This document shows positions 44,817 to 56,212 of a stretch of DNA of 64,000 nt, in pieces; positions within the stretch are counted from its first letter, which is position 1, and every line of letters begins with the position of its first letter. This DNA is from Lineus longissimus (taxonomy: Eukaryota > Nemertea > Pilidiophora > Heteronemertea > Lineidae). The notes under the pieces were generated by a model, which was given only the letters and a program-made list of their open reading frames with translations, did no database searches and was not told the DNA's origin. The DNA lies in contig NC_088319.1 of NCBI RefSeq assembly GCF_910592395.1, positions 4,590,001-4,654,000 on the forward strand, in the 5' to 3' direction. A program made the translations under genes and the position numbers.

Positions 44817-47800
44817 ATGATTGCACTCAATGTTCTCGTTGTGATGGCTTTAGGTAAGACATATTTTCATTCACCTGTAACCATTAGTTTGCTTTTACCC
44901 TCGTAACAACATCTTTGATGTCCAGGGTATCACATCGTTGATACCTTGGGTACTGCATCGTTGATATTGTACCCTCGACCTCACATCTTTATTACCCTGG
45001 GTATAGGACCTTTGATACTTTGGGTAGCATATTTTGATACCCTTGGGCTTACCTCTTCATCCGTCCTACAACACATTGTTTCACGTCTTCCTTCAGGCTT
45101 TGCTCTTTCTCACGCACAAGATAATCTGACGAATTACGGAAAATGGTGCGGGAAGGCAAGAACTGGTATCTGGCCCTGGGTGAAACCAGGGTACTGTAAA
45201 TGTGATGACCCAAAGGAAACATGCAGGTAAGCTGTCTTTTTGTTTTCATGTAAAATATATTCCATGGTGGACCACGCATTATTCATGGAAGTCAGTTTGT
45301 GAGAAATCCAACATGTCTCACTCCCAGGCCAGCTTGTCCTTTTAAAATCGTGTCGTTAAAGTTGACGGGTCAGATATACATTCCCAAGTGCTCGGCTTCA
45401 GCCTTACTCGGGAATGTTGATCTGACCCGTCTGCTTTATGGTCACGTGATACCTCATAAAGATGAAACGGCCAGGGGCAATTGTGCTCACCGTATAGATA
45501 TTTGGTGCTTTGGAATTCATCCAGATTAAGAAACATTGTACATGTATAGTATATAGGTCAAACCAAAGTCGGTATGACATGTGATGTATCGTTGATGGAG
45601 TAAGTACCATAAGAATATCATCAAAAACAAGTCACTAATAAATGAGATATTGCACTTTTTACCTATTTTAGTTTTGGTCTCCTGGTGGCCAAGTTGAGTA
45701 CCAGATCAGTTTGAAATTCGGTGTCCGAGGTAACATGACGTAGGGAGTCATGTGTACCAAATTTCAAGTTCATAGCTTTAGTGGTTAAGAAAAACTAATC
45801 AGTAATAAGCGAGATATGGCACTATTCACTATTTTTGGTTTTGGCCAACTGGTGGCCAAGTTAGGAATCAGACCAGACCGAAAATCAGTGTCACAGGTCA
45901 TCTGACCTAGGGGGTCATGTGTACTAAGTTTAAAGTTCATAGCTTTAGTCGTTAAGAAACGTGCCATGGTTACAATCAAACGACCAATTTACGCCATTTG
46001 ACCTCAGTGACCTTGAAAAGCAGGTCAGATCAAAAACTCATACGATATGTGATGTATCCATGCTAGGAGATTCTACCATAAAAATGTTATTGAAAACGAA
46101 TTCCTAATAAGCGATCGACATATCACACTTTCTAGGTTTTCACTTTTGGCCCCCTGGTGGCCAAATCGAGTATTAGACCGGACGGAAATTCAGGGTCAGA
46201 GGTCAACTGACCTAGGGGGTCCTTTGTATAAAGTCTCAAATTCATAGCCTTAGGGGTTAACAAACGTTTCACAGTTACACTCAAATGGCCAATTTACACC
46301 ATTTGACCTCTGTGACCTTGACAAGTATGTCAAATCAAAAACCCGTATCATATGTGATGTATCCTTGCTAAGAGTATCTACCATAAAATTTTTACCAAAA
46401 ACTAATCAGTAATAAGCGAGATATGGCACTATTCACTATTTTTGGTTTTGGCCAACTGGTGGCCAAGTTAGGAATCAGACCAGACCGAAAATCAGTGTCA
46501 CAGGTCATCTGACCTAGGGGATCATGTGTACTAAGTTTAAAGTGCATAGCTTAGTGGTTAAGAAACGTGCCATATTTACACACAAACGGCCAATTCACAC
46601 CATTTGACCTCTGTGACCTTGAAAAGTACGCCACATCCACCTGATTTTTTGTCAACATGTAGAGCTACGTAACAGGTGTCTACATACCAAATTTAAAGAC
46701 TATAGGACGAATAAAGACAAAACGTGCCACTAATCGGTGAAATTTTAGAGTTTGACCTCTGTGACCTTGAAAAGTAGGTCAAATCAAAAACCCGTACGGA
46801 ATGTGATGTATCCTTGGTAGGGGTATACACCATAAAATTTTTGTCAAAATCAAATCAGTAATAAATGAGATATTGCACCTTTTAACTTTTCGGTTTTAGC
46901 CCCCTGGTGGCAAGGTCAAGAATCAAACCGGAGCGAAATTCAGTGTCAGGGTAGATATGACCTTGCGAATGATGTATATAAAGTTTCAGGAACATAGCAC
47001 AAGCGGTTAAGAAACGTGTCACAGAATACGACGACGACGACGGACGACGACGACGACGACGGACGACGACGACGACGACGGACGACGACGACGACGACGG
47101 ACGACGACGACGACGACGGACGACGACGGACGACGGACACTGCGGTATCGTATAGACTCCCCTACGGTGAGCCAAAAACGACGACCACGCGCAGATTTTT
47201 AAATCCTCATTTCAGAAAGAACTACCCCCCAAGGGACGACCTTGACTCGGCTTGCTTAGATCACGATTACTGCGCACAATGCGATAACACGTAAGTCTGT
47301 CTCTCGACTCTGAACATCTCTCCTCACATGTTCCGCCTCGGTTTGGGTCTACATTTTAGTTCCGCCCTCGCGGTCTTGGTGAGACAACCAATACCGACAA
47401 TAAAATGTCAATTCTCCAAACTTACAATGCGTAGTCATGAGTGAATCGCACACACATTACATCATGCCGATCTATACCGTTGTTGTTCGTATTATCCATC
47501 CTTCAAATGAGGAGACTTTAGGATTGATGTTCACCGCAGGTTAACCGACATGACATCTCGTTGGTTTTGCTACCCTTCCAATCTCCCCAAACTTACAGTT
47601 GACTTACAATCATTTTGATGTCTTTATCTTCCAGACACAACTTCTTCCGATTCTGTCACTGCGAGAAGGGGCTGGTTGAAAATACTGCGGCGGCGAAGTG
47701 CGTGACCGACCAATGTAGGGGGTTCCGGGACCGACTCCTTGCAATGTTCCATGAGATACCGTGTTACTGCAAGCCACTGTGCAAGATCTGCAAGACGTGG

Positions 47801-47857
47801 TGGTTTGTCGGAGATAACGATTATTGCTTGGTGAAAAACTATATGGAGTGCAAATAG
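44817..47857 (+). CDS. Secreted phospholipase A2-like protein (4 exons)
   Basis: Exons 44817-44853, 45097-45226, 47216-47290 and 47635-47857 join in frame to 154 residues. All introns are GT-AG (g|gtaaga, cag|gtaagc, cac|gtaagt; acceptors cttcag, tttcag, ttccag). Residues 1 to about 19 form a signal peptide. YGKWCG (26-31) fits the calcium-binding loop. SACLDHDYC (68-75) contains the catalytic His72-Asp73 pair of secreted PLA2, but the first of the usual paired cysteines is Ala. The C-terminal half is Cys-rich (CHCEKG, CYCKPLCKIC), giving many disulfides. The family hydrolyses phospholipid sn-2 esters outside the cell. The unusual spacing after the calcium loop places it outside the classic group I/II pattern. 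Confidence 0.75.
45620..46990. repeat. Intronic repeat units in PLA2-like intron 2
   Basis: Diverged units contain taataagcgagatatggcac, then ggttttggcc..ctggtggcc and gacctctgtgaccttgaaaag. They recur with starts near 45650, 45810, 46110, 46400 and 46860. They look like an internally repeated non-autonomous element. There is no coding potential. Confidence 0.65.
47026..47140. repeat. GAC-rich microsatellite
   Basis: Runs of (acg)n interrupted by gg, period about 18 bp (acgacgacgacgacggac). It closes the intronic repeat block. Open frames of Arg/Asp/Ser repeats on both strands are artefacts. Confidence 0.9.
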
Positions 47858-47888
47858 AAGTAAATGCCACTTGACATTAGGGGACTAT

Positions 47889-48335
47889 AGGCTGGCTGGG
47901 CTGCGGGGCTGCGGGGCTGCGGGGCTGCGGGGCTGCGGGGCTGCGGGGCTGCGGGGCTGCGGGGCTGCGGGGCTGCGGGGCTGCGGGGCTGCGGGGCTGC
48001 GGGGCTGCGGGGCTGCGGGGCTGCGGGGCTGCGGGGCTGCGGGGCTGCGGGGCTGCGGGGCTGCGGGGCTGCGGGGCTGCGGGGCTGCGGGGCTGCGGGG
48101 CTGCGGGGCTGCGGGGCTGCGGGGCTGCGGGGCTGCGGGGCTGCGGGGCTGCGGGGCTAGGGGCTGCGGGGCTGCGGGGCTGCGGGGCTGCGGGGCTGCG
48201 GGGCTGCGGGGCTGCGGGGCTGCGGGGCTGCGGGGCTGCGGGGCTGCGGGGCTGCGGGGCTGCGGGGCTGCGGGGCTGCGGGGCTGCGGGGCTGCGGGGC
48301 TGCGGGCTGCGGGGCTGCGGGGCTGCGGGGCTAGG
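47889..48335. repeat. GGGGCTGC minisatellite, about 55 units
   Basis: Nearly perfect 8-bp units begin about 32 bp after the PLA2-like stop codon. Interruptions are ggggctagggg near 48158 and 48330 and a one-base loss near 48303. It is G-rich on the plus strand with G4 runs every 8 bp. Two long open frames over it (47871-48380 and 47885-48451) are repeat translations. Confidence 0.95.
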
Positions 48336-48725
48336 GGTCCAGCCCGCCGGGTCCGGTCTGCAGGTTGCTCAACATGTTGAGTAACAAACTTTATCACCGG
48401 TAGGTAGCAAGAGCCGTTAGTGATCTGACACACTATACATTTCCAGCCCATGTCAAACCCGTGTCAATTTCACCCACAAAAGGTTCTGTAATGCATTGGC
48501 CCGCTAACTACTGCTGCCAACTTTCGGCATTAAAAGGCCCTCTTGGTTCTGGTTGACATCGCCATAGAAACTGGTAGGCTGGATAGTGCTGATGTATGTG
48601 AGACAGTGGAGACGCCTATTGGTGATTTAAAAAAACTGGGCCTCCACCGAACACTATACAAAACTCTTTATGCTGTTTCACTTAGCTATCTTTGTTGAAT
48701 TTCAAGAAATTCAGTAATATACTTT

Positions 48726-48940
48726 CTATAAACTTATCCACAATTGTCTTTTTTCCTCTTTGTCCGTGTTTTTGACACTAAGGTTGATCCAAGTTTGTCC
48801 CCAACAGACTTGCCGGTCCGACCATCTCCTCTCTTCGTGTACTCTGCCACCATGGGCGGCATTCTTAATATTCCTCCCTCCTAGCAGGTAATCAGCCAGG
48901 GACATGGTACAGTGGACGTGGTGGGACCGTGACACCAGGT
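48726..48940 (-). pseudogene. Relic of the otopetrin last exon, distal
   Basis: The minus strand reads VHCTMSLADYLLGGRNIKNA, clearly related to RFHCTMSLAKLMLWRREVKNA of the functional last exon at 49127-49327. Upstream similarity persists at DNA level but a stop lies in frame and no good acceptor is seen. Either a relic or a diverged alternative terminal exon. Confidence 0.55.
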
Positions 48941-48984
48941 TGTAGAATAAAGATTACAGTGCCGTGATAAACAAATGTCCCGTT

Positions 48985-49085
48985 AGTGCCCTTGTCCTCT
49001 CTCCGAGTACCCTGGCCTACCGCCCAGTGTCCTAGACGTCCCGCCTTCAGAAATATTCTCAGAAGGGACATGGCGCAGTTGAATC
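48985..49085 (-). pseudogene. Relic of the otopetrin last exon, proximal
   Basis: The minus strand carries tgcgccatgtcc, then a frame ending GTRREDK, matching CTMSLAK...GTRREDF of the functional exon 150 bp away. The middle is scrambled by small indels. It is part of a three-fold serial duplication. Confidence 0.5.
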
Positions 49086-49126
49086 TTGAGGCCAGCGCAC
49101 AGAAAACATACTATAATGTCGTATAT

Positions 49127-51793
49127 TTAATAATAAGCAAATGTTGCGAGGAAGTCCTCTCTCCGCGTGCCCAGCTGCCCAGCGTTCTTGACTTCCCGTC
49201 TCCACAGCATGAGCTTTGCCAATGACATGGTGCAGTGGAATCGATAGTAAATGACGAACGGATACAACACGTAGACTACTACCTTCCAGGTCGCATCGTC
49301 ATAGTACAGCACTTGCGAGAAGTTGACCTGAAAGAAAGAAATAGCAGGGTCAAGGTCACGATGAAGGTCAAGGTCGGTGATATCAAGGGCGAGGCCGATA
49401 CACTGCGTTCGGAGTGTAACTTAGGGATGCTTCGGGGGAACCGTCATAGCAAGTTCGTGACACTTTAAACGTGCCGCCGCGCAAACGAGCGAACATGCAA
49501 TTATGATCACATGCAACAAAAAACCTCTCGTTTGAGCGGGTCATCGCTGGCCGGTGTTGTGTGCTTGCGACAAGAATCGGTGATCGGGTGATTTACAATT
49601 AAGATTCGATTAGGATCAAACCCAGCGATTACCAGTTCACAAGCAGACGAGCTATCTTTTTATCGTTTATCGCAATGATAATTGTTGCAGGTTGCAGCAT
49701 TAAAAATTGCTTGTTTGCGGGGCGCTTTAGTGATCGATGAAGCCCTTTGAGTTAAACACTCCGCCTAATAGTAATATCAGAGACTTACAGTTAGGGGGGA
49801 TTACGAAAACTCCAATTAATGAAAGCTGACCTACCTTGGGGTACTTCATCTCCACCACAGTCCCGAGGAGCCACTGGGAGAAGTTCGCGGCCATCAGGAA
49901 TGTGGTAAACTGCATTGCGGTCGAGGAGGCAATGACGTCATCGGGCCAGTTCCGTTTCATAATCCAGTGGATTCTCAAAACGAGGTTTGTCTGAATGGCG
50001 GCTTGCGCAATGTAGAGTAATGCATTGAAGAAATCGAGGATATTTTGTACCTCGAGGGTGAACTCATGATCGGCAATGAAACGTGCGTCCATTTTAGTTG
50101 AATTCGGTGCCAGTATCAAAAGGTCGAGCGCAGCGACCCCTTCAATAACTCGATATAAGAATATGATGAAAGCCGATATGATGAGAACGATTGATCCGAC
50201 CGACAGAGTCTGCTTAACTTTCGGATCGGTCTGAAGCTTCCTGCGGCTAATCTCTGCTAGGAAGACGGACGTGATTAGCATGAGAGACATTTTGGCGGTG
50301 CTAATGACGTAGAGGGGTGTAAACAACTTCCTCCGCATGTCTCTTGACTGTAGCAACAGAGACATGACAGTCTCCACGCAGAGAAGGGCGAGACTGGCGA
50401 ATGCAATGAAACCACATCCGTTGTCCGGGCCGTAAATTTGCCGCGGTCTTGGATCAAGGCATCCCCGACACTGATCGCGGCAACACAGGAATGAACACCC
50501 GGCTTCCTGGCTATCGGAGGCAGGCCCCCGCGGACTCGTGTGATTCCCGTCCATTGACCCGTAGCCTTCGGATTCGCCCACTTGATCGTGTCTCGAGGTC
50601 GTTGATACCGCAATATCTGGAGAATCCGCTTCGTTGTCCCGACCGAATGATGCGATTCTTTCGATAGTTCTATCAGTCGTTAGACTGATATCAAAATCCG
50701 AGTCATTTTCTTCAATTTCATTTTCAAACGCAATCTCTTCATTTTCTAACAGACACCTCCTCTCTAATGACGTCATATCATCCCCGTCAGGGGGAGCCTC
50801 CGATAAATTCGGTGACATGATAGGGACATGTGGATGAATTCGTTGCGATCTTATTCGGCGTCTTCTGCGACATTTCCTTGTAGATGTTGCGTCATTCTTC
50901 AACTTATCATTTGAGAACAGTTTCCAAAGAATGAGATTGAGGGTGGTCGCCATTGTGCAGAATTCAGAATGAAACGGGTAGAGATATGGCCCGATTTTTA
51001 TTGCCGCTTTGTCCATGTGGGTTCGGTCGTTGATGCAGTCATACTGATGTTGGAAGCTGGCTTTCTCCGCCGTCGAGGCATTCGCGGGTAACGACGGACT
51101 CACACAGTACACGCCATGTACACCTTTATTGGCCGATTTTACTTCTTGCAAGGCGTTGAAAATCACGAACGTGAAATTCATAATTGAGTTCACAATATAG
51201 ACGTTCCGGCTGGTGTTCGATCGGCCATATTTGACATACATCTCGCTCTCAGATATTAGGAACGTGGCCTGGATGCCCATGAAGAGCATTTTTGCTATCT
51301 TATTGATTACAGTCACCATTCTTTCCTTTTGGTAACAGTTATCAGCTAGGAACACGTCCATGCAACTCACAAGCCCTATTGTGGAAACACAGTCAAACAT
51401 AATGGCACCTATGAGAAAAATTACCAACCCGCATTTCGCAATACAGGAAATGACTGCTCGGTTTTTTCGATGCGCATGCGTGGATTGTCTTGCTTCCTGT
51501 TGTATTTCCCAGCTACTGGTCTGGCGTGGGATAAGATAACGGAGCATGCAAATGACACAAATGAAAAGAAGAAGTGTCATGTACAGAACTAGGCTGAAGT
51601 TTGATGTCAGGTACCGATTTCGCTTTGAACTGATCCAGTAGGAGAAGACGTACGCGACTGAGAAGGCCAGCAGCACGGCGGAAGTGATGAAGTAGGTGGA
51701 ACGTTCCACCGCCATTTTGGTCAATATGTTGATGTGGTGCAGGGTCGTTAAGCGATTGGCGTTGAATCTGAAAAGACGAAATCTAATCGACAT
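49127..51793 (-). CDS. Otopetrin-like proton channel
   Basis: The large exon ends at 49835 with donor AAG|GTAGGT; the last exon is 49327-49127 after acceptor tttctttcag, both phase 0. The frame is open from 51793, but MAVERSTY at 51715 is the likelier start, because tttcgtcttttcag just upstream looks like an acceptor; this gives about 693 residues. About twelve hydrophobic segments are present. YPFHSEFCTM matches the otopetrin mid-protein motif, and FLMAANFSQWLLGTVVE plus VLYPFVIYYRFHCTMSL match the conserved C-terminal helices. A long acidic/Ser-rich loop (about residues 300-430) separates the two halves. Otopetrins conduct H+ across the plasma membrane, e.g. in sour sensing and otoconia formation. 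Confidence 0.85.
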
Positions 51794-52320
51794 AAGTTAT
51801 TAAAGGGAGTAGCCTACCAGAGTCTAACCTGACTCTGATGCGTTTGCGTCACCCGGCCGTATTGGATCCAGGAGTGACTTGAAGTTCTCAAAACATTGCG
51901 GCCGGATTGAGATGACCAGACTGACTCGCATGCGCTTGCGTCATCACTATTCGATCTAGGAGTACTGTGACTTAGCGATCTCAAACATTGCGGGTCAAGA
52001 TGGCAGAGTCTTAAGGGTCAATGCCGGACTTAGCCGAACCAGCCTTCGTTGTGACGTACATGCTAAGCGCTTGTCTCAAGGTGCTGCCAGCCAGTGCTAT
52101 TCCGTGCACATCGACCATATCAGTGAGCGCACGCACGTGTCATTGGGATTCCCCCGCCTCTTTTGCTACATAAATATATGGGAACTGGAGGAACAAATGC
52201 TCCGTGGCCATACTTGATGAGATACAGAACTAATTGTATTCTTTACTTCTGATTGAATGAGCTCAAAAACTCATCTTACTTTTGAGTTTTTGATTTTAGT
52301 TCCATGATATATTTTAGGAA
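51794..52320. promoter_or_regulatory. Upstream region of the otopetrin-like gene
   Basis: Contains a diverged tandem duplication of about 95 bp (about 51834-51930 and 51931-52000). Each copy carries tgcgtca, a CRE/AP-1-like core, followed by atccagg/atctagg and aaacattgcgg. A promoter role is inferred from position. No other gene is seen. Confidence 0.35.
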
Positions 52321-52860
52321 GTGACTATTTGGCAAGCTCGGCTCACCAAACAGCGCCTTTTTTCTGCCCTAGATGGAGAGCCGAACTCATGCATATTCAA
52401 CCATCCAGGAGATCATTATCATTCGTGGCAACACGGTCAGCAGCACTGGAGTTACAGTGAAACGCCTTTAGAAATGCACACTAATGCATTTAACATGCTT
52501 ATCAGTTAAATCAAGTTTATGACTTTTTTGTAAATCCATACAGTCATGTACATGTACATGCTTCTTCATGGATTATTGACCAAACCCGAGTTTAGTAACA
52601 GAAATTGAATCGAGAGCGGGAAGTCGGCCATTGTTAAATATGCGCATATAAATTCGAATATGACGTCACTGCTCTCTGATTGGCCAACATGTTGTAACCT
52701 CTCCGGCTTGCCAAAGAGGGTAGTATTTTTGGCTTTTTAGTGCTGTTTGGCAAGCGGCTCTCCAAACAGGACAAAAAAAGATGCCTGTTCGGCGAGCGGC
52801 TTGCCAATAGACCCGGCCTATATTTTATCGTAAATACCTCAGAGCGGGCCGATTACTCTT
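52321..52860. other. Intergenic stretch without a recognised gene
   Basis: Near-repeats of tttggcaagc.cggctc.ccaaacag occur at about 52330 and 52740-52800, in direct and partly inverted form, suggesting the ends of a small non-autonomous element of about 480 bp. The short open frame at 52321-52509 is not supported. Confidence 0.35.
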
Positions 52861-52861
52861 A

Positions 52862-53046
52862 AGTACAATGGAACCTTCCTGAGTGGATACCTCTCTATTA
52901 AGGACACCCTCTCTATCACGAACCCTGCATTGGTACCAAATTGGTCTTTTACAATGTATACATAAAATTTTACCTCTGTAATGAGGACATCTCTCAATTA
53001 AGGACACCATTGGTCAGAGTGTCCCTAATAGAAAGGTCCCACTGTA
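52862..53046. repeat. Tigger/pogo-type MITE
   Basis: The left end tacaatggaacctt and the inverse of the right end (tacagtgggacctttctatt) match, with ctctctattaaggacacc near both ends. This resembles the cag.gg.acctctctat termini of pogo/Tigger derivatives. About 185 bp, no transposase. Confidence 0.55.
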
Positions 53047-53086
53047 AATGCAGCGGTTGCGCTTCATTCACGAGTCCCACTCTGAC

Positions 53087-53386
53087 TTTAACTTTGATTT
53101 GAGATTCTAAAATACCTTGGTACCGTAAAGTCAACTTTTAAATGGAAAATGCATAAGCCTCGTTCTGAGAGTGGAGTGTTTTGGACACGCAACCAAGTTC
53201 CCTCGGGTTGCACTAAAATGTGGAAACCATGCACACTTTAACTTTGATTTGAGATTCTAAAATACCTTGGTACCGTAAAGTCAACTTTTAAATGGAAAAT
53301 GCATAAGCCTCGTTCTGAGAGTGGAGTGTTTTGGACACGCAACCAAGTTCCCTCGGGTTGCACTAAAATGTGGAAACCATGCACAC
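53087..53386. repeat. Perfect 150-bp tandem duplication
   Basis: 53087-53236 and 53237-53386 appear identical throughout, from tttaactttgatttgag to ccatgcacac. It is a recent event or an assembly artefact. The open frames over it are not conserved genes. Confidence 0.9.
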
Positions 53387-53762
53387 GTCACCCCGTACGG
53401 AATTTCAGCTCACTTCAGAAGTTTGAGGCTCTCAAAACACTGCTTCAAACACAAATCAGCCAAGGAAGCATCAACCACCCTAAGTTTTTTAATGAGCACT
53501 ACACATATTTGCCGAGAAAAACGCTCCAAATAGCCCATTTGCGCGGATTTTAGCATCACTTGCTCGAGCGCGCCGATGCGGACGTCCTATGCGCGCTGTA
53601 CAAAATGTACATGTCTCATTTTCTGTAACGTTGCCGTAACATAATGTAAACAACGGCGCTACCGGCGCTCCGGGCCCGCGATGGATGGAATTTGCCAAAT
53701 TCGTACATATTCAAGTTATTTTCGTGGCCTATCTTTTTAAGTTTGAGGTATTTCAGAATAGA

Positions 53763-53922
53763 AATTGAACCCTCGGCTTCGGACCTTGGTTGAGTTACCA
53801 AGACACTCGAGGGTGGAGCTAAAATTTCGTCCAAACCTATCCGCGAGGGTTTGGACGAAATTTTAGCTCCACCCTCGAGTGTCTTGGTAACTCAACCAAG
53901 GTCCTCCGCCTCGGGTTCAATT
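53763..53922. repeat. Long hairpin with 75-bp arms
   Basis: Arms 53763-53837 and 53848-53922 around the loop tatccgcgag. Pairing is perfect across tttcgtccaaacc, ggtggagc and gagttaccaagacac, with a few mismatches near the outer gaaccctcgg. The DNA could extrude a cruciform, or the RNA a long duplex. No coding. Confidence 0.9.
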
Positions 53923-54228
53923 CCTTAAGTGAAATACATTCGTTCATAATGACGACTCAACTGAACTGACGCTCACTTTCACATTTGATAAACATTTTCA
54001 CATTTGATGCAATTGATTTAGCTAGTTTACTTATTAGTTCATTGATGTTCAGCTTTAGTATTGCCTGTATCATGTATGTATATTATACTATTATACTCTA
54101 TAAGTCGTGTACCTATGTAAAATACATTTTTATATGGCGACCAATAAGGTTCATTTGAATTTGAATTAAACATTGATAAACGGTACGTGTTAAGTATACC
54201 TGGACAATTTACATGTATTGGTCACTAG

Positions 54229-54444
54229 GGCCCGGTTGTTCAGAGCTTCGCTATTAGGTTTGGCGGCCGCTAAACCACCGTTATCTTAGCTAGCGTGCCG
54301 CCAAGTTGACTATGTTAGGCCTAGCTGCCGCTTTGTCACCGTTAAATTAGCGGAACCTCAAGGACTTCACATTAGAGGAACCCCAAGGGTTCCGCTAAGT
54401 TTAGTGGCGGTCGCTAAACTCGCCAGGCTTTGAACAACCGGGCC
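54229..54444. repeat. MITE with ggcccggttgttca ends
   Basis: Left ggcccggttgttcagagc and right gctttgaacaaccgggcc are near-perfect inverses. The interior is rich in gctaa/ttagc palindromes. About 216 bp, non-coding. Confidence 0.75.
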
Positions 54445-55644
54445 GCCCTTCTACGGTTAGAAAAGAGACCTACGCATACATGTGTACATACCTCGTGCTT
54501 GTCTTCTCATGAAATCATGCGTACATGTTCACATATATTTGTCCTCTTTAGCGGCGGCGACACGAAGCGTATTAAATCTTTGCGAACAGTCCGAAAGAAT
54601 GGCGATCCCAAAATTTCGGACGACTACAAAATCGTTTTTTCCAACTGTCTTCGATCCAGTATGGCTGTACGCTTGATCAGTTTGGGCAAACAAGTCCACG
54701 GTTTATCTAGTACGAGGCCTATTTCAAGTCAAGCGTAACGTCCTCTAGTCTAACGTAACGTTCTAAAAATAACGCCTTTCTTTTCGAAAACGGGATTTCC
54801 CTGAAATGTATGTAGGCCTATCAATTGCTTTGGACTAGATTACTGTGTAAAGTGCACGCCATGGCAAATCCTGGGGACGATTTCTTTCTCCGATGTTGTA
54901 AACAAACCAGGAAGACTGGTATAAGTTAGTTCTTTCCATCACGCATATAATCACACAAGCAGGAAATGTTCGATATATCATTCATGATCTTGGGCGTATG
55001 CATGACTGCATGGGGAGATTTTCCGGCCAGCTGGTGCGAGTATACGAATTGAGGCCGTTTATTTTGTGACAAGTTCTCGAGATTTATCGGGTTGGATCGA
55101 TGTCTAGATGATGTTGCATATAAATAATTAGCTAAGATGTTATTGGCAGATCAATGACAGGGGCGTCAGGACGTTTTCACTGTTTTCTTCATCCTGAGGA
55201 AATCAGGGTTAATGTTCGCTTCTCCGACCCTGCACACAAAATGCACCATGTTTGTGTGCAGGGCCGGAGAAACGAACATGAACTCCCTATTTTCTCCGGA
55301 TGTGCATCCTCATAATTGTGCACGTGACAGCTTGGAGGTTAATGAACTGTTTTAGGAAGAAGACACTCATATTTGTTGTCATGGGTTTTGCGGCGGACTG
55401 ATCATATATCGGCATCATCAAGGTTTCCCATGGCTACAGGGGCATTTTGTGTGAAACTGAGGCCTCTAACTGTAATCTTTTTCTAACAGAATTTCAATAA
55501 AGACAACTTTCACAATGATGTTCCAGAAATAAGATCAAAGTGGATGAAATGATAACGCGCATCAATTTTACAAACGCTAAAGTATAATCTTTTTTGTTTA
55601 TTTCGTATATTAAAATACAACTTTTATACACATATATAAATTAC
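54445..55644. other. Unique intergenic DNA before array copy 4
   Basis: No gene is supported. It includes a hairpin at 55214-55277. A 102-residue open frame at 54430-54738 begins in the MITE and shows no recognisable family. Array similarity resumes near 55645 (ttacttagtatccttggg). Confidence 0.5.
55214..55277. repeat. Hairpin with 27-bp arms
   Basis: gttcgcttctccgaccctgc...aaa, loop atgcaccatg, then the inverse with two mismatches. Weaker pairing continues outward (gaggaaat.agggtt / aactccctattttctc), so it is probably the core of a small MITE. Confidence 0.7.
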
Positions 55645-56212
55645 TTAGTATCCTTGGGATTTGCCTTACCAGACTCTTTCAAATTTTTATTTGAATGACC
55701 CTGGCCTAACCAATGCTCCTTGATGGTGTCAATTAAACCCGGTCAACGTTATGACACCGGCTGTCCAAGTCGGTGTAAACATTATTATAATTTTGGTGAT
55801 CACACTATTACAGTTTAATGACAAGAGAAGAGCCACGTAAATATGGCCATATCTAAATGATCCGAAAAACGCTTTACTGCATGTGTAATTTCCCTCACAA
55901 TACTTATTGCGACTATCATATCTCCCGGAATATCAATGAATTTATTTATGCAACACGGCAATGACTTACGGTGGAGAGTGAAATGCTACGATGTCCGTTT
56001 CGATCTTGCATAGAAGGATTTAAACAAAGATTCTCGTGGGCAAGCTGCGAAAAATGAACGTTAGTAATGAATTATTAGACATAGTAGCAGTCTGAAATAT
56101 TGCATCCACAGCTGTGCCGTATCCGTCTCACCTTAATTTCTTAATCAGCCACTGTGAGATTTGTTCGTGCAGCTCAGCTTTATAAACAAAATAAGTCCAC
56201 CCGAGTACTTTG
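55645..56212. repeat. Left edge of array copy 4
   Basis: Matches 13550-14140 and 36970-37570. The minisatellite and LINE-bearing parts that precede it elsewhere are missing, so the duplication breakpoint is here. No gene. Confidence 0.6.

Larger units (their letters stand above)
48336..49126. other. Downstream of the otopetrin-like gene, with exon relics
   Basis: No intact gene. It contains two decayed copies of the otopetrin last exon (annotated separately). The rest is unremarkable AT-balanced sequence between the minisatellite and the channel gene. Confidence 0.5.

Noticed and set aside
46882-47294. Arg/Ser and Asp repeat open frames
   Set aside because: Translations of the GAC microsatellite.
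47871-48451. Long open frames on both strands over GGGGCTGC repeats
   Set aside because: An 8-bp repeat without a stop is open in every frame; there is no start context, splice site or composition of a real gene.
48726-48935. Separate small gene on the minus strand
   Set aside because: Its similarity to the otopetrin last exon, with an upstream in-frame stop, makes an exon relic more likely.
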